NCBI RefSeq assembly: GCF_000472445.1
Contig: NZ_AXAJ01000020.1
Span: forward strand, 1 to 64,000
Length of the DNA: 64,000 nt
Direction of reading: 5' to 3'
DNA from: Burkholderia sp. WSM2230
Lineage (GTDB): Bacteria; Pseudomonadota; Gammaproteobacteria; Burkholderiales; Burkholderiaceae
The translations under genes were made by a program, and so were the position numbers. Under the pieces are notes generated by a model that had not been told where the DNA came from, made no database searches, and saw only the letters and a program-made list of their open reading frames with translations. This document shows, piece by piece, positions 42,668-51,659 of the stretch (the stretch's first letter is position 1; each line of letters begins with the position of its first letter).

Positions 42668-44113
42668 ATGATGACCGACCTCGTGAGCCATGACCTGCTG
42701 ATCGACGGCAAACGTTTGCCGCCGGGCACAGGCGAATATTCTGTCGACATCAATCCCGCCACCGAAGAGCCGATTGCGCGCGTTGCGCAGGGCAGCGCCG
42801 CCGACGTCGACACGGCCGTGCATGCAGCACGTGCCGCGCTGAAAGTGTGGAACGGCATCAAGGCGGCCGAGCGCGGTCGCATCCTGGCTCGGCTTGCAGG
42901 CCTGATGCGCGCGAATCTCGACGAACTCGCCGCGCTCGAAAGTCTCGATGCAGGCAAGCCGATTGCCGCGGTCATGCGCCAGGACATTCCCGCCGCGATC
43001 GATACGCTGGAATACTACGCGGGCTGGTGCGACAAGATAAACGGCCAGGTGGTGCCGGTTCGCCCCGACGCGTTGACTTACACGATCCGCGAACCGGTCG
43101 GCGTGGTCGCAGCCATCGTGCCGTGGAATTTCCCGTTGATGATCGGCATGTGGAAAATCGCGCCGGCGCTCGCGTGCGGCTGCACGCTCATCGTCAAACC
43201 CGCGGAGATCACGCCGCTCACCGCATTGCGTATCGGCGAACTCGCGCTCGAAGCGGGTTTACCGCCGGGAGTCCTGAATATCGTCACAGGCAAGGGACGC
43301 GTGGTGGGCGACGCGCTCGTCGCGCATCCGGGCGTGGACAAGGTCACGTTCACTGGATCACCTTCGGTGGGGCGCGGCATTCTGCAAGGCGCGGCGGGCA
43401 ATTTCAAGCGTGTCACGCTCGAGCTCGGCGGCAAATCGGCGAACCTGATTTTCGCTGATGCGAATCTCGACAACGCGGTGCGAGCCGCGGCGTCAGGCAT
43501 CTTCTTCAACACGGGCCAGGTATGCTCGGCCGGCTCGCGCATTCTCGCGCATCGCGACGTCTACGACGAAGTGGTGGAGCGTCTCGCCGCAAGAGCCAAG
43601 TCGATCAAGGTAGGCGACCCGTCGCTGCGCGAAACGTCGATGGGGCCGCTCATTTCCGCGGCGCAGATGAAGACCGTGCTCGGTTATGTCGATGCGGGGC
43701 GGTCGGAAGGCGCGTCGCTGGTGGCGGGCGGCGCGCGCGTCGGCGAGCGCGGCTTCTTTGTCGAGCCGACGGTGTTCGCGAACGTCGAACATGAAATGCG
43801 TATTTCGCAGGAGGAGATCTTCGGACCAGTCGCGAGCGTGATCCGCTTCGACGACGAAGCCGACGCGATACGTATTGCCAACGGCACTCTGTATAGCCTC
43901 GCCGCCGGCGTGTGGAGCGCGGACATCGGCCGCGTGCATCGCGTGGCGCGAGATCTCAGAGCCGGCACCGTCTGGATCAACACGTACGGCTACACGGACG
44001 TGCGCCTGCCGTGGGGCGGTTCCGGCGATTCGGGTTTCGGCCGCGAACACGGCGACGTCGCGATTGAAAACTTCACTGAGCCGAAGGCGGTCTGGCTCGC
44101 TATCGACCAATAA
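42668..44113 (+). CDS. NAD(P)-dependent aldehyde dehydrogenase
   Basis: A 481-residue ALDH-superfamily enzyme. Catalytic Cys286 is in GQVCSAG and the general base Glu252 in ELGGKSAN; the cofactor segment PWNFPL is near residue 155. Family members oxidise aldehydes such as betaine, aminobutyr- or aromatic aldehyde; this one resembles the PhenylALDH/betaine ALDH group. The paired ATGs at 42668 and 42671 follow AAGGAG. It may oxidise an aldehyde produced by the upstream ThDP lyase, which is an inference from position. Confidence 0.92.
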   Translation: MMTDLVSHDLLIDGKRLPPGTGEYSVDINPATEEPIARVAQGSAADVDTAVHAARAALKVWNGIKAAERGRILARLAGLMRANLDELAALESLDAGKPIAAVMRQDIPAAIDTLEYYAGWCDKINGQVVPVRPDALTYTIREPVGVVAAIVPWNFPLMIGMWKIAPALACGCTLIVKPAEITPLTALRIGELALEAGLPPGVLNIVTGKGRVVGDALVAHPGVDKVTFTGSPSVGRGILQGAAGNFKRVTLELGGKSANLIFADANLDNAVRAAASGIFFNTGQVCSAGSRILAHRDVYDEVVERLAARAKSIKVGDPSLRETSMGPLISAAQMKTVLGYVDAGRSEGASLVAGGARVGERGFFVEPTVFANVEHEMRISQEEIFGPVASVIRFDDEADAIRIANGTLYSLAAGVWSADIGRVHRVARDLRAGTVWINTYGYTDVRLPWGGSGDSGFGREHGDVAIENFTEPKAVWLAIDQ

Positions 44114-44132
44114 CAGCGCGGTAGCAGCAATA

Positions 44133-44163
44133 AAAAAGGATCGGACGACGTCCGATCCTTTTT
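44133..44163. terminator. Bidirectional terminator between aldehyde dehydrogenase and panE genes
   Basis: AAAAAGGATCGGAC and GTCCGATCCTTTTT form a perfect 14-bp stem with a 3-nt loop, T-runs on both strands. It ends both convergent genes. Confidence 0.92.
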
Positions 44164-44201
44164 CACTTATGCGCGGGCTGATGCGGGCAACGCGATCGCG
44201 C

Positions 44202-45179
44202 TCAGGCGCCCTGCAAGGCCATCCGCTCGCGCAGCTTGACGAGCGCGAGCACCACGTCGATGGTCGGCGTCGGCTCGTTGACGAGACGCCCCATCTCCTG
44301 CACGACGGTCAGAAGCGGATCGATTTCCATCGGCCGGCGATTTTCCAGGTCCACGAGCGTCGAGGTTTTATGCGCGCCGACCGCGCCCGCGCCGTCAATG
44401 CGCTTTTCGACATCGACACGGAAATGCACGCCGAATTGATCCGCGATGCGCTTGGCTTCGAGCATCATCGTGCGCGATACGGCGCGCGTGCCGGGGTCGC
44501 TCGTGAGCACGTCGAGTGTGGCGTGCGTGAGCGCGCTGATCGGGTTGAAGCACAGATTGCCCCAGAGTTTCAGCCAGATTTCATCGCGAATGTTGTCGCG
44601 GATCGGCGCCTCGAAACCGGCCGCCTGCATGATCTCGTGAAATTGCTGGATGCGTGGCGTGCGTTCGCCGCTCGGCTCGCCGATCGGAAACTTCTTGCCA
44701 TACACGTGCTTGATGACGCCGGGCTCGACGATTTCGGCCGCTGGATAAAGCACGCAGCCAATCGCGCGTTCGGGGCCGAGCTTCGTCCATTGACTGCCGT
44801 CCGGGTCGACGCTGGCGAGCCGCGTGCCGGCGAACTTGCCGCCATGCTGATAGAAGTACCAATACGGAATGCCGTTCACGCCGGTGACGATTGCGGTGTG
44901 CTTGCCGAGCAGCGGCTGCATCGAGTCGACCACGCCGGGCAGCGAGTGCGCTTTCAACGTGATGATCACGACGTCCTGCACGCCGAGCTCGCTCGGGTCG
45001 GACGTGCAGCGAACCGGCGCGCTGACCGTCTCGCCGTCCATGATCAAGCGCGCGCCGTGCTCGCGCATGGCCGCGAGATGCGCGCCGCGCGCGATGAAAC
45101 TGACATCGGCGCCGGCGCGTGCCAGTTGCACGCCCATCAAACCGCCTATCGCTCCCGCTCCGAAGATGCAGATCTTCAT
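44202..45179 (-). CDS. PanE/ApbA-type 2-dehydropantoate 2-reductase
   Basis: A 325-residue ketopantoate-reductase family protein. The NADP motif is GAGAIGG (residues 7-13). The KHVYGKKFPIG and LWGNLCFNPISALTHAT segments hold family Lys and Asn. The C-terminal helical domain is complete. Biosynthetic PanE makes pantoate for CoA; extra copies such as this often act on other 2-oxo acids. ATG 45179 follows AGGAG. Its upstream region carries the 13-bp motif also seen near the CbbR-like gene. Confidence 0.88.
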   Translation of the reverse strand: MKICIFGAGAIGGLMGVQLARAGADVSFIARGAHLAAMREHGARLIMDGETVSAPVRCTSDPSELGVQDVVIITLKAHSLPGVVDSMQPLLGKHTAIVTGVNGIPYWYFYQHGGKFAGTRLASVDPDGSQWTKLGPERAIGCVLYPAAEIVEPGVIKHVYGKKFPIGEPSGERTPRIQQFHEIMQAAGFEAPIRDNIRDEIWLKLWGNLCFNPISALTHATLDVLTSDPGTRAVSRTMMLEAKRIADQFGVHFRVDVEKRIDGAGAVGAHKTSTLVDLENRRPMEIDPLLTVVQEMGRLVNEPTPTIDVVLALVKLRERMALQGA

Positions 45180-45281
45180 GATGCCGCTCCTGTGACTATG
45201 AGAAGTCGCTTGCCCATGCCGCGTCTCGCCGAGCACAGCGGCGGGTCATTGATCGAGCATAGGAGCGCCCGGTCTATAGCG

Positions 45282-45294
45282 ATAGTTAAAGTTT
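45282..45294. promoter_or_regulatory. 13-bp motif copy 3 upstream of panE-like gene
   Basis: ATAGTTAAAGTTT lies about 103 bp upstream of the panE-like start on the minus strand and matches copies 1 and 2 in 12 of 13 positions each. It is the reason to link this gene to the CbbR-like regulator. Confidence 0.4.
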
Positions 45295-45358
45295 CTCGGC
45301 AGATACATTAGCGATTGCTTATGAACTCCGGCGAAGCGGCCGTTGCCGGGCCTGAGGC

Positions 45359-45979
45359 TCACGCGCGACGCACCAGCAGAAAGCTCACGCCGATGGCCGC
45401 GAGGAACGCGCCGCAGCAGCGATTGAACCAGCGCCTCACGCGTGCGCGCACGAGCCATTTGCCGAGATGCGTGCCAGCCCACGAATACAGCGCAATCGCC
45501 ACGCACTCGAGTACCAGAAAGCTGGCGCCGAGCACGGCGAATTGCGGCAGCATGGGTCTCGCAATGTCGACGAATTGCGGCAGAAAGGCGGTGAACACCA
45601 GGATCGCTTTCGGGTTGCCGGCGGCCACGAAAAATTCCTGCCGCGCGATCTTTGCGAGCGATGCGGACTCTTCCCGCGTGGTGTCGATGGCCGGCGCGTC
45701 GCTGCGCCACAGTTGAATGGCAAGCCAGATGAGATAAGCGGCGCCGGCCAGTTTGATCGCGAGAAAGAACCACTCGGACGCGTGCAGCACGACCGCGAGG
45801 CCGGTCGCGGCGAGCACGATCATCGCGGCGAACGCAACGAGCCGCCCGCTGCCGCCGAGGAACGCAGTTGTGAAGCCGTGCCGCGCGGCGACGTTGATCG
45901 ACAGAAGATTGTTCGGCCCGGGCGCGAGATTGATAGCAAAGCAGGCGGGCAGGAAGAAGAGCCAGGCGGTCGTGGACAT
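45359..45979 (-). CDS. LysE-family amino-acid exporter
   Basis: A 206-residue, six-helix inner-membrane exporter (MSTTAWLFFLPACFAINLAP). The family sequence NLAPGPNNLLSINVAARHG follows the first helix, and AGNPKAILVFTAFLPQFV marks the second repeat. LysE/RhtB proteins export basic or hydroxylated amino acids. The panE-like gene lies 180 bp downstream on the same strand, but the gap holds a promoter-like region, so they need not share a transcript. Confidence 0.9.
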   Translation of the reverse strand: MSTTAWLFFLPACFAINLAPGPNNLLSINVAARHGFTTAFLGGSGRLVAFAAMIVLAATGLAVVLHASEWFFLAIKLAGAAYLIWLAIQLWRSDAPAIDTTREESASLAKIARQEFFVAAGNPKAILVFTAFLPQFVDIARPMLPQFAVLGASFLVLECVAIALYSWAGTHLGKWLVRARVRRWFNRCCGAFLAAIGVSFLLVRRA

Positions 45980-46147
45980 TGGGGCCTCGCATGGTGTGCG
46001 TTGCTTGGCGCGAGTGTAAGCGCTGCGCCCAGGCGCGGAGAAAACAAAAAGCAGGGTGACGCGCTGCTTCCGATCTGCTTCTGATTGTAGCGAAACGGTG
46101 GCCGTGCCTCTGCTGTAACTCTGCTACCGGGTGGCGCCTCGCGTTGC

Positions 46148-46693
46148 CTAATTCACTGCCTTGATGAACCCGGCGTCCTGCACCAATGCGTCGACGCTGA
46201 GCTTGATCGTGTCCTCAATTGCAATTGTGTTGCTGGTGAATTTAGGCGATTTGCGTTTGACGGTCTTGGTGGTCGAGAACACCACTTTGTGTGTGGCGGC
46301 GTCGGTGACCACATAGCGCATCTGCAGCGTCCAGAGGGCCGGCGAGCGAACGTCGTCGACGCTGAATTTTTCGATGCGGCCGCTCAGCACCTTGCGGCCA
46401 TCGTCGAGATGAAAGCCCACCACCTTCAGGCGGTTCTCCACGCTTTCGCGCACTGCGTCGCTGATATCGTTTTTCAGCACGACGCTGGTCATTGCCGTGT
46501 TTTCGATGCGGTTCGGCGATACGCGCCCGTCGAGTGCCGGCATGTACGCGAACTCGCGGGCGGGCGCGACGCTGAGCCATCCGGTGGCATGCGCCGGGGC
46601 GCGCGGCGAACTGCTGCTGTTCAGGCCGAACCACGACCATGAGCAGGCGGACAGCACCAACGGCAGCGCGATCAAGCCGCAGCCCTTGAGCAC
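46148..46693 (-). CDS. Lipoprotein, YajG-like
   Basis: A 181-residue precursor. With the GTG start at 46693 it begins VLKGCGLIALPLVLSAC, a short lipoprotein signal with the lipobox LSAC. The mature part alternates beta strands and helices (KNDISDAVRESVENRLKVVG, GRKVLSGRIEKFSVDD), weakly like the YajG lipoproteins. A longer frame from 46840 would place an unlikely 60 residues before the signal, so I reject it; GGAAAG precedes the GTG. The function is unknown. The ortholog would be an outer-membrane periplasm-facing protein. Confidence 0.65.
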   Translation of the reverse strand: MLKGCGLIALPLVLSACSWSWFGLNSSSSPRAPAHATGWLSVAPAREFAYMPALDGRVSPNRIENTAMTSVVLKNDISDAVRESVENRLKVVGFHLDDGRKVLSGRIEKFSVDDVRSPALWTLQMRYVVTDAATHKVVFSTTKTVKRKSPKFTSNTIAIEDTIKLSVDALVQDAGFIKAVN

Positions 46694-46907
46694 CGTGTCT
46701 TTCCGGAACGCCGCTGTGCGCGCGGCCTCGCGCGCCAGTTGCGGCAGATGGGAGCCGTGCGGCGCCGATTCGGGCGCTGCGCGGGAACAAGCGGCGGTCG
46801 AGATCAGAGGAGTGGCCCTTTCAGTGGTGATATATGCCATGGGAGAACAGCATGGTAACAGCGGCCACCCGCAAGCCATCTCCTAAATGGATGTCAGGCC
46901 GCCGACA

Positions 46908-47504
46908 TCAAAAGAAGCCGGCTTTGCCTTGCGTCATATCGACCAATGCGCGCCGCGCGCCGTCGATCATATTGACCGGCAGGCGGACCGTCATTTTCAC
47001 GAGCATGCCGTGGGTGGTATCGGCAAGCGCGTAGCCTTGCGCCTCGATCCAGCGCCGCACTTTCGCTTCATCCGCGTAGCTCACTTCGACGACCAGCGAG
47101 CCCAGTGCAACCCGTTCGACGCGCGGCGCATCCAGCAGCGCCGAGGCGATTGCGTCGGTGTACGCGCGCACGAGGCCGCCCGCGCCGAGCTTCACGCCGC
47201 CGTAATAACGCACGACGGCGGCCAGCACGCCGTCCAGATCATGATGCCGCAGCACTTCGAGAATCGGCCGGCCGGCCGTGCCGGACGGCTCGCCGTCATC
47301 GGACATGCCCGATTGGCCGCCTGCCAGCAGCGCCCAGCAAACGTGCGTCGCGGCCGGATGCTCGTCGCGCAGGCGGCGCAGTTCGTCCATCGCGGCGTTG
47401 CGATCCTCGACGGGTATCGCATACGCAATGAACCGGCTCTTGCGAACCTCGAGTTCGCGGATGTGCCGCGTCGACAACGTGTAAGTCACTGGAATTCCGC
47501 TCAC
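46908..47504 (-). CDS. YigZ/IMPACT family protein
   Basis: A 198-residue protein with the conserved core GEPSGTAGRPILEVL and RYYGGVKLGAGGLVRAY, which defines the IMPACT/YigZ family. It has an N-terminal UPF0029 domain and a C-terminal EF-G-IV-like fold. YigZ-type proteins bind nucleic acid or ribosome-linked targets and are of uncertain role. It starts MSGIPVTYTLS and runs alone. The gene ends 28 bp from the lipoprotein gene region and shares no obvious operon. Confidence 0.92.
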   Translation of the reverse strand: MSGIPVTYTLSTRHIRELEVRKSRFIAYAIPVEDRNAAMDELRRLRDEHPAATHVCWALLAGGQSGMSDDGEPSGTAGRPILEVLRHHDLDGVLAAVVRYYGGVKLGAGGLVRAYTDAIASALLDAPRVERVALGSLVVEVSYADEAKVRRWIEAQGYALADTTHGMLVKMTVRLPVNMIDGARRALVDMTQGKAGFF

Positions 47505-47641
47505 TACCCTGGGATAAAAGACTTCGGAGCGCCGTTCGGGCGCAGACTCGAATCATAGCGAGTTTGCCGTGCGGCCTGTTCGCGAAGCGAGGTACACTTT
47601 GCAGACCATAAACGCACGACTGCGAAATAATCGGAGACACG

Positions 47642-48277
47642 ATGGACAGCATGCTCGACTTATCCACATTAGGCACTTTCATCGCCGTCGTGCTTGGCCT
47701 CTTTCTGATTCCGGGCCCCGCCGTGCTGCTGGTTCTGACACGCACGGTGCACGGCGGGCGCAAGGCGGGCATCTTCACGGGCCTGGGCATTGCCGTCGGC
47801 GACTTTGTTCACACGCTCGGCGCAGCAGTCGGCCTTTCCGCATTGCTGATGACTTCGGCGCTCGCTTTCAACGCGGTCAAGTGGATCGGCGCGCTTTATC
47901 TCGTCTATCTCGGCATCCGGGCATTGCGCGAAAAGCCGGCAAGCGGCGATATGCCCGCGAGCGCACCGGTGTCCGCGTCGAAAGCCTTCTTTCAGGCCAT
48001 TCCCGCTGAAGTGCTCAACCCGAAAACCGCGCTCTTCTTTCTCGCGTTTTTGCCGCAGTTCGTGCACCCCGAGCACGGTTCGACGTTTCTGCAGTTTGCG
48101 GTGCTCGGTCTGATTTTCGTCGGCATGAGCGCGCTTTACACCACTTTGATCGTGCTGACGATTCGCCCGCTCGGCAGACTCGTCAAGCGCCTGACGTGGC
48201 TGCGCCGCTGGCAGAACAAGATTATCGGCGTGCTGTTCATATCGCTCGGGCTGCGCGTGGCGACGCAAACGCGTTGA
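47642..48277 (+). CDS. LysE/RhtB-family exporter
   Basis: A 211-residue, six-helix exporter (MDSMLDLSTLGTFIAVVLGL). The GLFLIPGPAVLLVLTRTVHGG segment and EVLNPKTALFFLAFLPQF mark it as RhtB-like. It likely exports homoserine, threonine or another amino acid. It is divergent from YigZ by 137 bp. The second LysE-type gene in this window is at 45359. Confidence 0.9.
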   Translation: MDSMLDLSTLGTFIAVVLGLFLIPGPAVLLVLTRTVHGGRKAGIFTGLGIAVGDFVHTLGAAVGLSALLMTSALAFNAVKWIGALYLVYLGIRALREKPASGDMPASAPVSASKAFFQAIPAEVLNPKTALFFLAFLPQFVHPEHGSTFLQFAVLGLIFVGMSALYTTLIVLTIRPLGRLVKRLTWLRRWQNKIIGVLFISLGLRVATQTR

Positions 48278-48293
48278 GCCCGCGGCCTGTGGC

Positions 48294-48377
48294 TCAGTTC
48301 AGCGCGAGGATAACCGAGGCCGCCATCACCATGACTGCCAGACACACGGCGACAAACAGGTCGTACGGATAACGCAT
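48294..48377 (-). CDS. 27-residue single-helix membrane peptide
   Basis: MRYPYDLFVAVCLAVMVMAA begins a 27-residue peptide with one hydrophobic helix of ~19 residues. TTGGAAGC lies 3-10 bp before the ATG at 48377. It is convergent with the exporter gene. It is short, so chance is possible; the ribosome-binding site and sharp hydrophobicity support it. Confidence 0.4.
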   Translation of the reverse strand: MRYPYDLFVAVCLAVMVMAASVILALN

Positions 48378-48465
48378 CACGCTTCCAATATGGTTTGAGC
48401 CACAAAGACTCTCATCATAGGCAAGCTTTTTCCGTTTGACTGTCAGACATTGCAAGAGAGAACGG

Positions 48466-49098
48466 ATGAATGATCCCACCGCTTCGTCGCGCACGCCGGC
48501 GCGCGACATCGAGTTCTGGTTCGACTTCGGCAGCAATTACAGCTACCTGAGCGTCATGCGGATCGAGTCAGAGGCCGCCGCGCGAGGCGTGCGCGTTCTG
48601 TGGCGGCCGTTTCTGCTCGGGCCCATTTTTCGCGCGCTCGGCTACGACAATTCTCCGTTCGTGCTGCAGAAGGAAAAGGGCGCCTACGTCTGGAAGGATA
48701 TGGAGCGGCAGTGCCGCAAGTACGGCATTGCGTTGACGCGCCCGAGCGTGTTTCCGCGTGCCGCACTGCTCGCGCTGCGCGTGGCGTTGCTCGGCGCGCA
48801 GCATGAATGGATCGCCGCGTATTGCCGCGACATCATGCAGCAGAATTTTGTGCATGACCGCGATATCGGTTCTGTGGAAGTGGTGAGCGAAGCGCTCGCG
48901 AAACTCGGCTTGCCCGCGCAACAGATCATTGCAGAGGCGCAAACCGACGCGAACAAGCTGCGTCTGCGCGAACAGACCGAGGCTGCCGCGGCGAAAGGCA
49001 TTTTTGGCGCTCCGACGTTCTTTGTCGGCAACGAAATGTTCTGGGGTAACGACCGGCTGGAAGACGCGCTCGACTTCTGTTATTCGTCGCCGTACTGA
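48466..49098 (+). CDS. 2-hydroxychromene-2-carboxylate isomerase family (DsbA-like fold)
   Basis: A 210-residue protein (MNDPTASSRTPARDIEFWFD). The EFWFDFGSNYSYLS segment and VLWRPFLLGPIFRALG match HCCA isomerases/kappa-class glutathione transferases. The C-terminal AAAKGIFGAPTFFVGNEMFW carries the cis-Pro loop. In naphthalene degradation the enzyme isomerises hydroxychromene carboxylate; isolated copies may act on glutathione adducts. There is no CxxC. The ATG at 48466 follows AGAGAGAA. Confidence 0.88.
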   Translation: MNDPTASSRTPARDIEFWFDFGSNYSYLSVMRIESEAAARGVRVLWRPFLLGPIFRALGYDNSPFVLQKEKGAYVWKDMERQCRKYGIALTRPSVFPRAALLALRVALLGAQHEWIAAYCRDIMQQNFVHDRDIGSVEVVSEALAKLGLPAQQIIAEAQTDANKLRLREQTEAAAAKGIFGAPTFFVGNEMFWGNDRLEDALDFCYSSPY

Positions 49099-49337
49099 AA
49101 GAAGCGCCGGCCCGGCACATGCGAGACGACGGCCTGCGCGATTTCTAGCGGTGTGCTCTCGGCGGGCACCACGCGGCGGCTTGCTTCCGGCGTGTGCTTC
49201 ATGGTCCATTCGACGAGCCGGTATGAACGTCCCCAAGGCGGTTGCAACGGGTCGGAGACTTTGCATGAGTGAATCTGCCGGACCCATTCGTTGTCGGGCA
49301 TGGCGCGCAGATGCTCGAATACCGCGTTCTCAACCAT
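49080..49337 (-). CDS. Hypothetical protein, 85 residues
   Basis: The start is MVENAVFEHLRAMPDNEWVR, after a perfect AGGAGG 7 bp upstream. The protein is soluble, has Pro/Trp in the middle and ends FFQYGDE. No family is recognised. It overlaps the isomerase gene tail-to-tail by 19 bp. Confidence 0.6.
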   Translation of the reverse strand: MVENAVFEHLRAMPDNEWVRQIHSCKVSDPLQPPWGRSYRLVEWTMKHTPEASRRVVPAESTPLEIAQAVVSHVPGRRFFQYGDE

Positions 49338-49699
49338 GGTTTGACCTCCTTCTTTTCGCAGGCATGCGGCCTGTCTTCTGGCACGTCGGCAAACATCGCT
49401 AAAAAAAACGCCGCCGATGTACTGGCGGCTCAACAGGGGATGTTGAGCCGCATGGTTACAGCAAAGAATTAAGCGAGACTTAAGAACGCGTAAATGTCTG
49501 TGCGGACGGTTGCTGCGCGCCTTTTCCTCAAGACGTCGCAAAATGGGCCGTGTCCTCTGCGTGGCGTGCGGATTGTGGGCGAGCCGCTCGCGCGAGCATG
49601 CATCAGAGGTTGGCCGGTACGCGGGGAGGGCGTGAGTCGGCAACGCGCGCTATGGCAGTGCTGACACAGCACGCGTCAGCGGCTCACAGCCTCACTCCC
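49338..49699. other. Intergenic region below the ftsI-type gene
   Basis: A 362-bp gap. It contains the transpeptidase terminator (49401-49430) near its lower end. Between 49440 and 49699 no gene, repeat or RNA is evident. Confidence 0.5.
49401..49430 (-). terminator. Intrinsic terminator of the ftsI-type gene
   Basis: On the minus strand GCCGCC (loop AGTACATC) GGCGGC is followed by eight T. It lies about 270 bp after the transpeptidase stop and 64 bp before the hypothetical gene, so it can end the first and insulate the second. Confidence 0.75.
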
Positions 49700-51421
49700 T
49701 CACGCGTCCGGCGGCACACCCAGCAGTTGCAGTGCGCCCCCCGTCACCGCGCTGAACACCGGCCCGGCCACGGTGCCGCCATAAAACGCCTTGCCCGCGG
49801 GGTCGTCGATCATGACGGCGACGATCAGGCGCGGATCGCTCATCGGCGCCATGCCGACAAAGAGCGCGCGGTAGCGGTTTTTCGCGTAAGTCGCGCCGAC
49901 CTGCTTGCGCGCGGTGCCGGTCTTGCCGCCGACGCGGTAGCCTTCCACCGTCGCAGCGCGCCCGGTGCCGCCGTCGCCGGTGGCCATTTCCAGCATCGAG
50001 CGGATCGCGCGCGCGGTGGCCGGCGTGGTGACCGCCTGCCGGGCTTGCGCGGCGGCCGCCGCATTGGCGTCCTCGCGCACGAGGCGCACAGGGTGCATCG
50101 TGCCGTCGCCGGCATACGCGGTGTAGATCTGCGCGATCTGCAACAGCGACGCTGAGAGCCCATAGCCGTACGCCATGGTCGCCTGCTCGATGGGACGCCA
50201 GCGTTTGTACGGTCGCACCTTGCCCGACGCCACGCCGGGAAACGTTAGCTCGGGCCGCACGCCGAGCCCGTATTCCTGATACTTGGCCCAGATTTTTTCG
50301 GCCGGCAGATTGAGCGCGAGCTTGGCGAGCGCGATATTGCTCGACTTCTGCATGGCCTCGGCGATGGTCATCACGCCGTGATTCGAGGTGTCGTGGATCA
50401 CCGCCGGGCCGATCTTGTACCAGCCCGGCGCGGTGTCGATGACGCTTTGCGGCCGCACCTTGCCTTCGTCGATGGAAAGCGCGACCACCACCGGCTTGAT
50501 CGTCGAACCGGGCTCGAAGGTGTCGACCACCGCGCGATTGCGCAACTGCCGGCCGGTCAGGCGCGCGCGGTCGTTTGGATCGAAGCTCGGATAGTTGGCG
50601 AGCGCGAGAATCTCGCCGTTACGCGCGTCGAGCACCACCACGCTGCCTGCCTCCGCGCGATGCTTCGCGATGGCTTCCTTCAGCTGCGCATACGCGAGCT
50701 GCTGGATGCGCCGGTCGATGGTCAAATGAATCGTCTCGCCGTTCTGCGCGGGCACGAGCGGCCGCGTTTCCGACACCACCCGGCCGAGCCGGTCGCGGAT
50801 CACTTCGCGATGGCCGGGCACGCCGAGCAACTGTTCGTTCGCGGCGAGCTCGACCCCCTCCTGGCCGTTGTCCTCAATGTCGGTAAAGCCGACCACGTGA
50901 GCCGCCGATTCGCCTTCCGGATAAAAACGCTTTGAATCGGCGATCTGCGTGATGCCCGCGAGTCCAAGCTTCGACAGATGGTCGGCCGTCTCCGCGTCCA
51001 CCTGACGTTTGAGCAGCACGAACGTCTTGTCGCCGTTCAAACGGCGGCGTAGTTCCGCGAGCGGCAAATCGAGCAGTTTCGAAAGCGGCGGCAACGCGGC
51101 TTCGTCGAGCAGCCTGGGCGAAGCCCAGATCTCGTAAGTCGCGAGGCTGACGGCGAGCATCGAGCCATTGCGGTCGACAATGCGCCCGCGCGTCGCGTCG
51201 AGTTCGATGGTGCGTTGATAGCGCTTTTGTCCCTGGTCGACATAGAAGTCGCGATTCACAACCTGAACCCAGAACGCACGCCCGGCAAGCGCGGCAAAGG
51301 CGGCGAACACCAGCACGACGATGAGTTTCGAGCGCCACATGGGCAGCCGCGCAACCAGTAACTGGTTCTTCGCGACCGGCGCATAAGGATCGCGCGGCTG
51401 GGATTTTTTCTTCTGCATCAT
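49700..51421 (-). CDS. FtsI-type peptidoglycan D,D-transpeptidase (PBP class B)
   Basis: A 573-residue membrane penicillin-binding protein. One N-terminal transmembrane helix lies at residues ~33-51 (LIVVLVFAAFAALAGRAF), then the PBP dimerisation domain (RGRIVDRNGSMLAVSLATYE), then the transpeptidase domain. The catalytic motifs are Ser306 in GSTIKP, SSN in QKSSNIAL and KTG in GGKTGTARK. It cross-links septal peptidoglycan. It is not in a dcw cluster, so it is probably a second FtsI paralogue. The start is MMQKKKSQPRD. Confidence 0.92.
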   Translation of the reverse strand: MMQKKKSQPRDPYAPVAKNQLLVARLPMWRSKLIVVLVFAAFAALAGRAFWVQVVNRDFYVDQGQKRYQRTIELDATRGRIVDRNGSMLAVSLATYEIWASPRLLDEAALPPLSKLLDLPLAELRRRLNGDKTFVLLKRQVDAETADHLSKLGLAGITQIADSKRFYPEGESAAHVVGFTDIEDNGQEGVELAANEQLLGVPGHREVIRDRLGRVVSETRPLVPAQNGETIHLTIDRRIQQLAYAQLKEAIAKHRAEAGSVVVLDARNGEILALANYPSFDPNDRARLTGRQLRNRAVVDTFEPGSTIKPVVVALSIDEGKVRPQSVIDTAPGWYKIGPAVIHDTSNHGVMTIAEAMQKSSNIALAKLALNLPAEKIWAKYQEYGLGVRPELTFPGVASGKVRPYKRWRPIEQATMAYGYGLSASLLQIAQIYTAYAGDGTMHPVRLVREDANAAAAAQARQAVTTPATARAIRSMLEMATGDGGTGRAATVEGYRVGGKTGTARKQVGATYAKNRYRALFVGMAPMSDPRLIVAVMIDDPAGKAFYGGTVAGPVFSAVTGGALQLLGVPPDA

Positions 51422-51524
51422 GGACGAATAGACAACGGATTAGCTTGCGGCACGGCTCATTGTAATGATAACGTAATCAGTATGCGAGATTACTGCAAGC
51501 TAACTCGCGCGCCACGCGCAAAAA

Positions 51525-51554
51525 AGCCGCGCGGACTTTTAAATCCGCGCGGCT
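51525..51554. terminator. Hairpin upstream of ftsI-type gene
   Basis: AGCCGCGCGGA (51525-51535) pairs perfectly with TCCGCGCGGCT (51544-51554). A five-A run on the left gives T on the minus strand, and CGTTTCG follows on the right. It can end the chemoreceptor transcript on the minus strand. Confidence 0.7.
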
Positions 51555-51599
51555 CGTTTCGTTCGATTGATGCGTCGATTTCGACGCGGCGTGTCAAAG

Positions 51600-51632
51600 A
51601 GGCGCTCGCCGCCTGTCGAGCGCCTTCTTTTT
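51600..51632 (+). terminator. Second hairpin with T-run
   Basis: AGGCGCTCG (51600-51608) and CGAGCGCCT (51617-51625) form a perfect 9-bp stem followed by TCTTTTT. The T-run is on the plus strand, although no plus-strand gene ends here; on the minus strand TCTTT follows the stem and may serve the chemoreceptor gene. Confidence 0.55.
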
Positions 51633-51659
51633 CATGCGTGCGCCTTCATGCGTGCGCCT

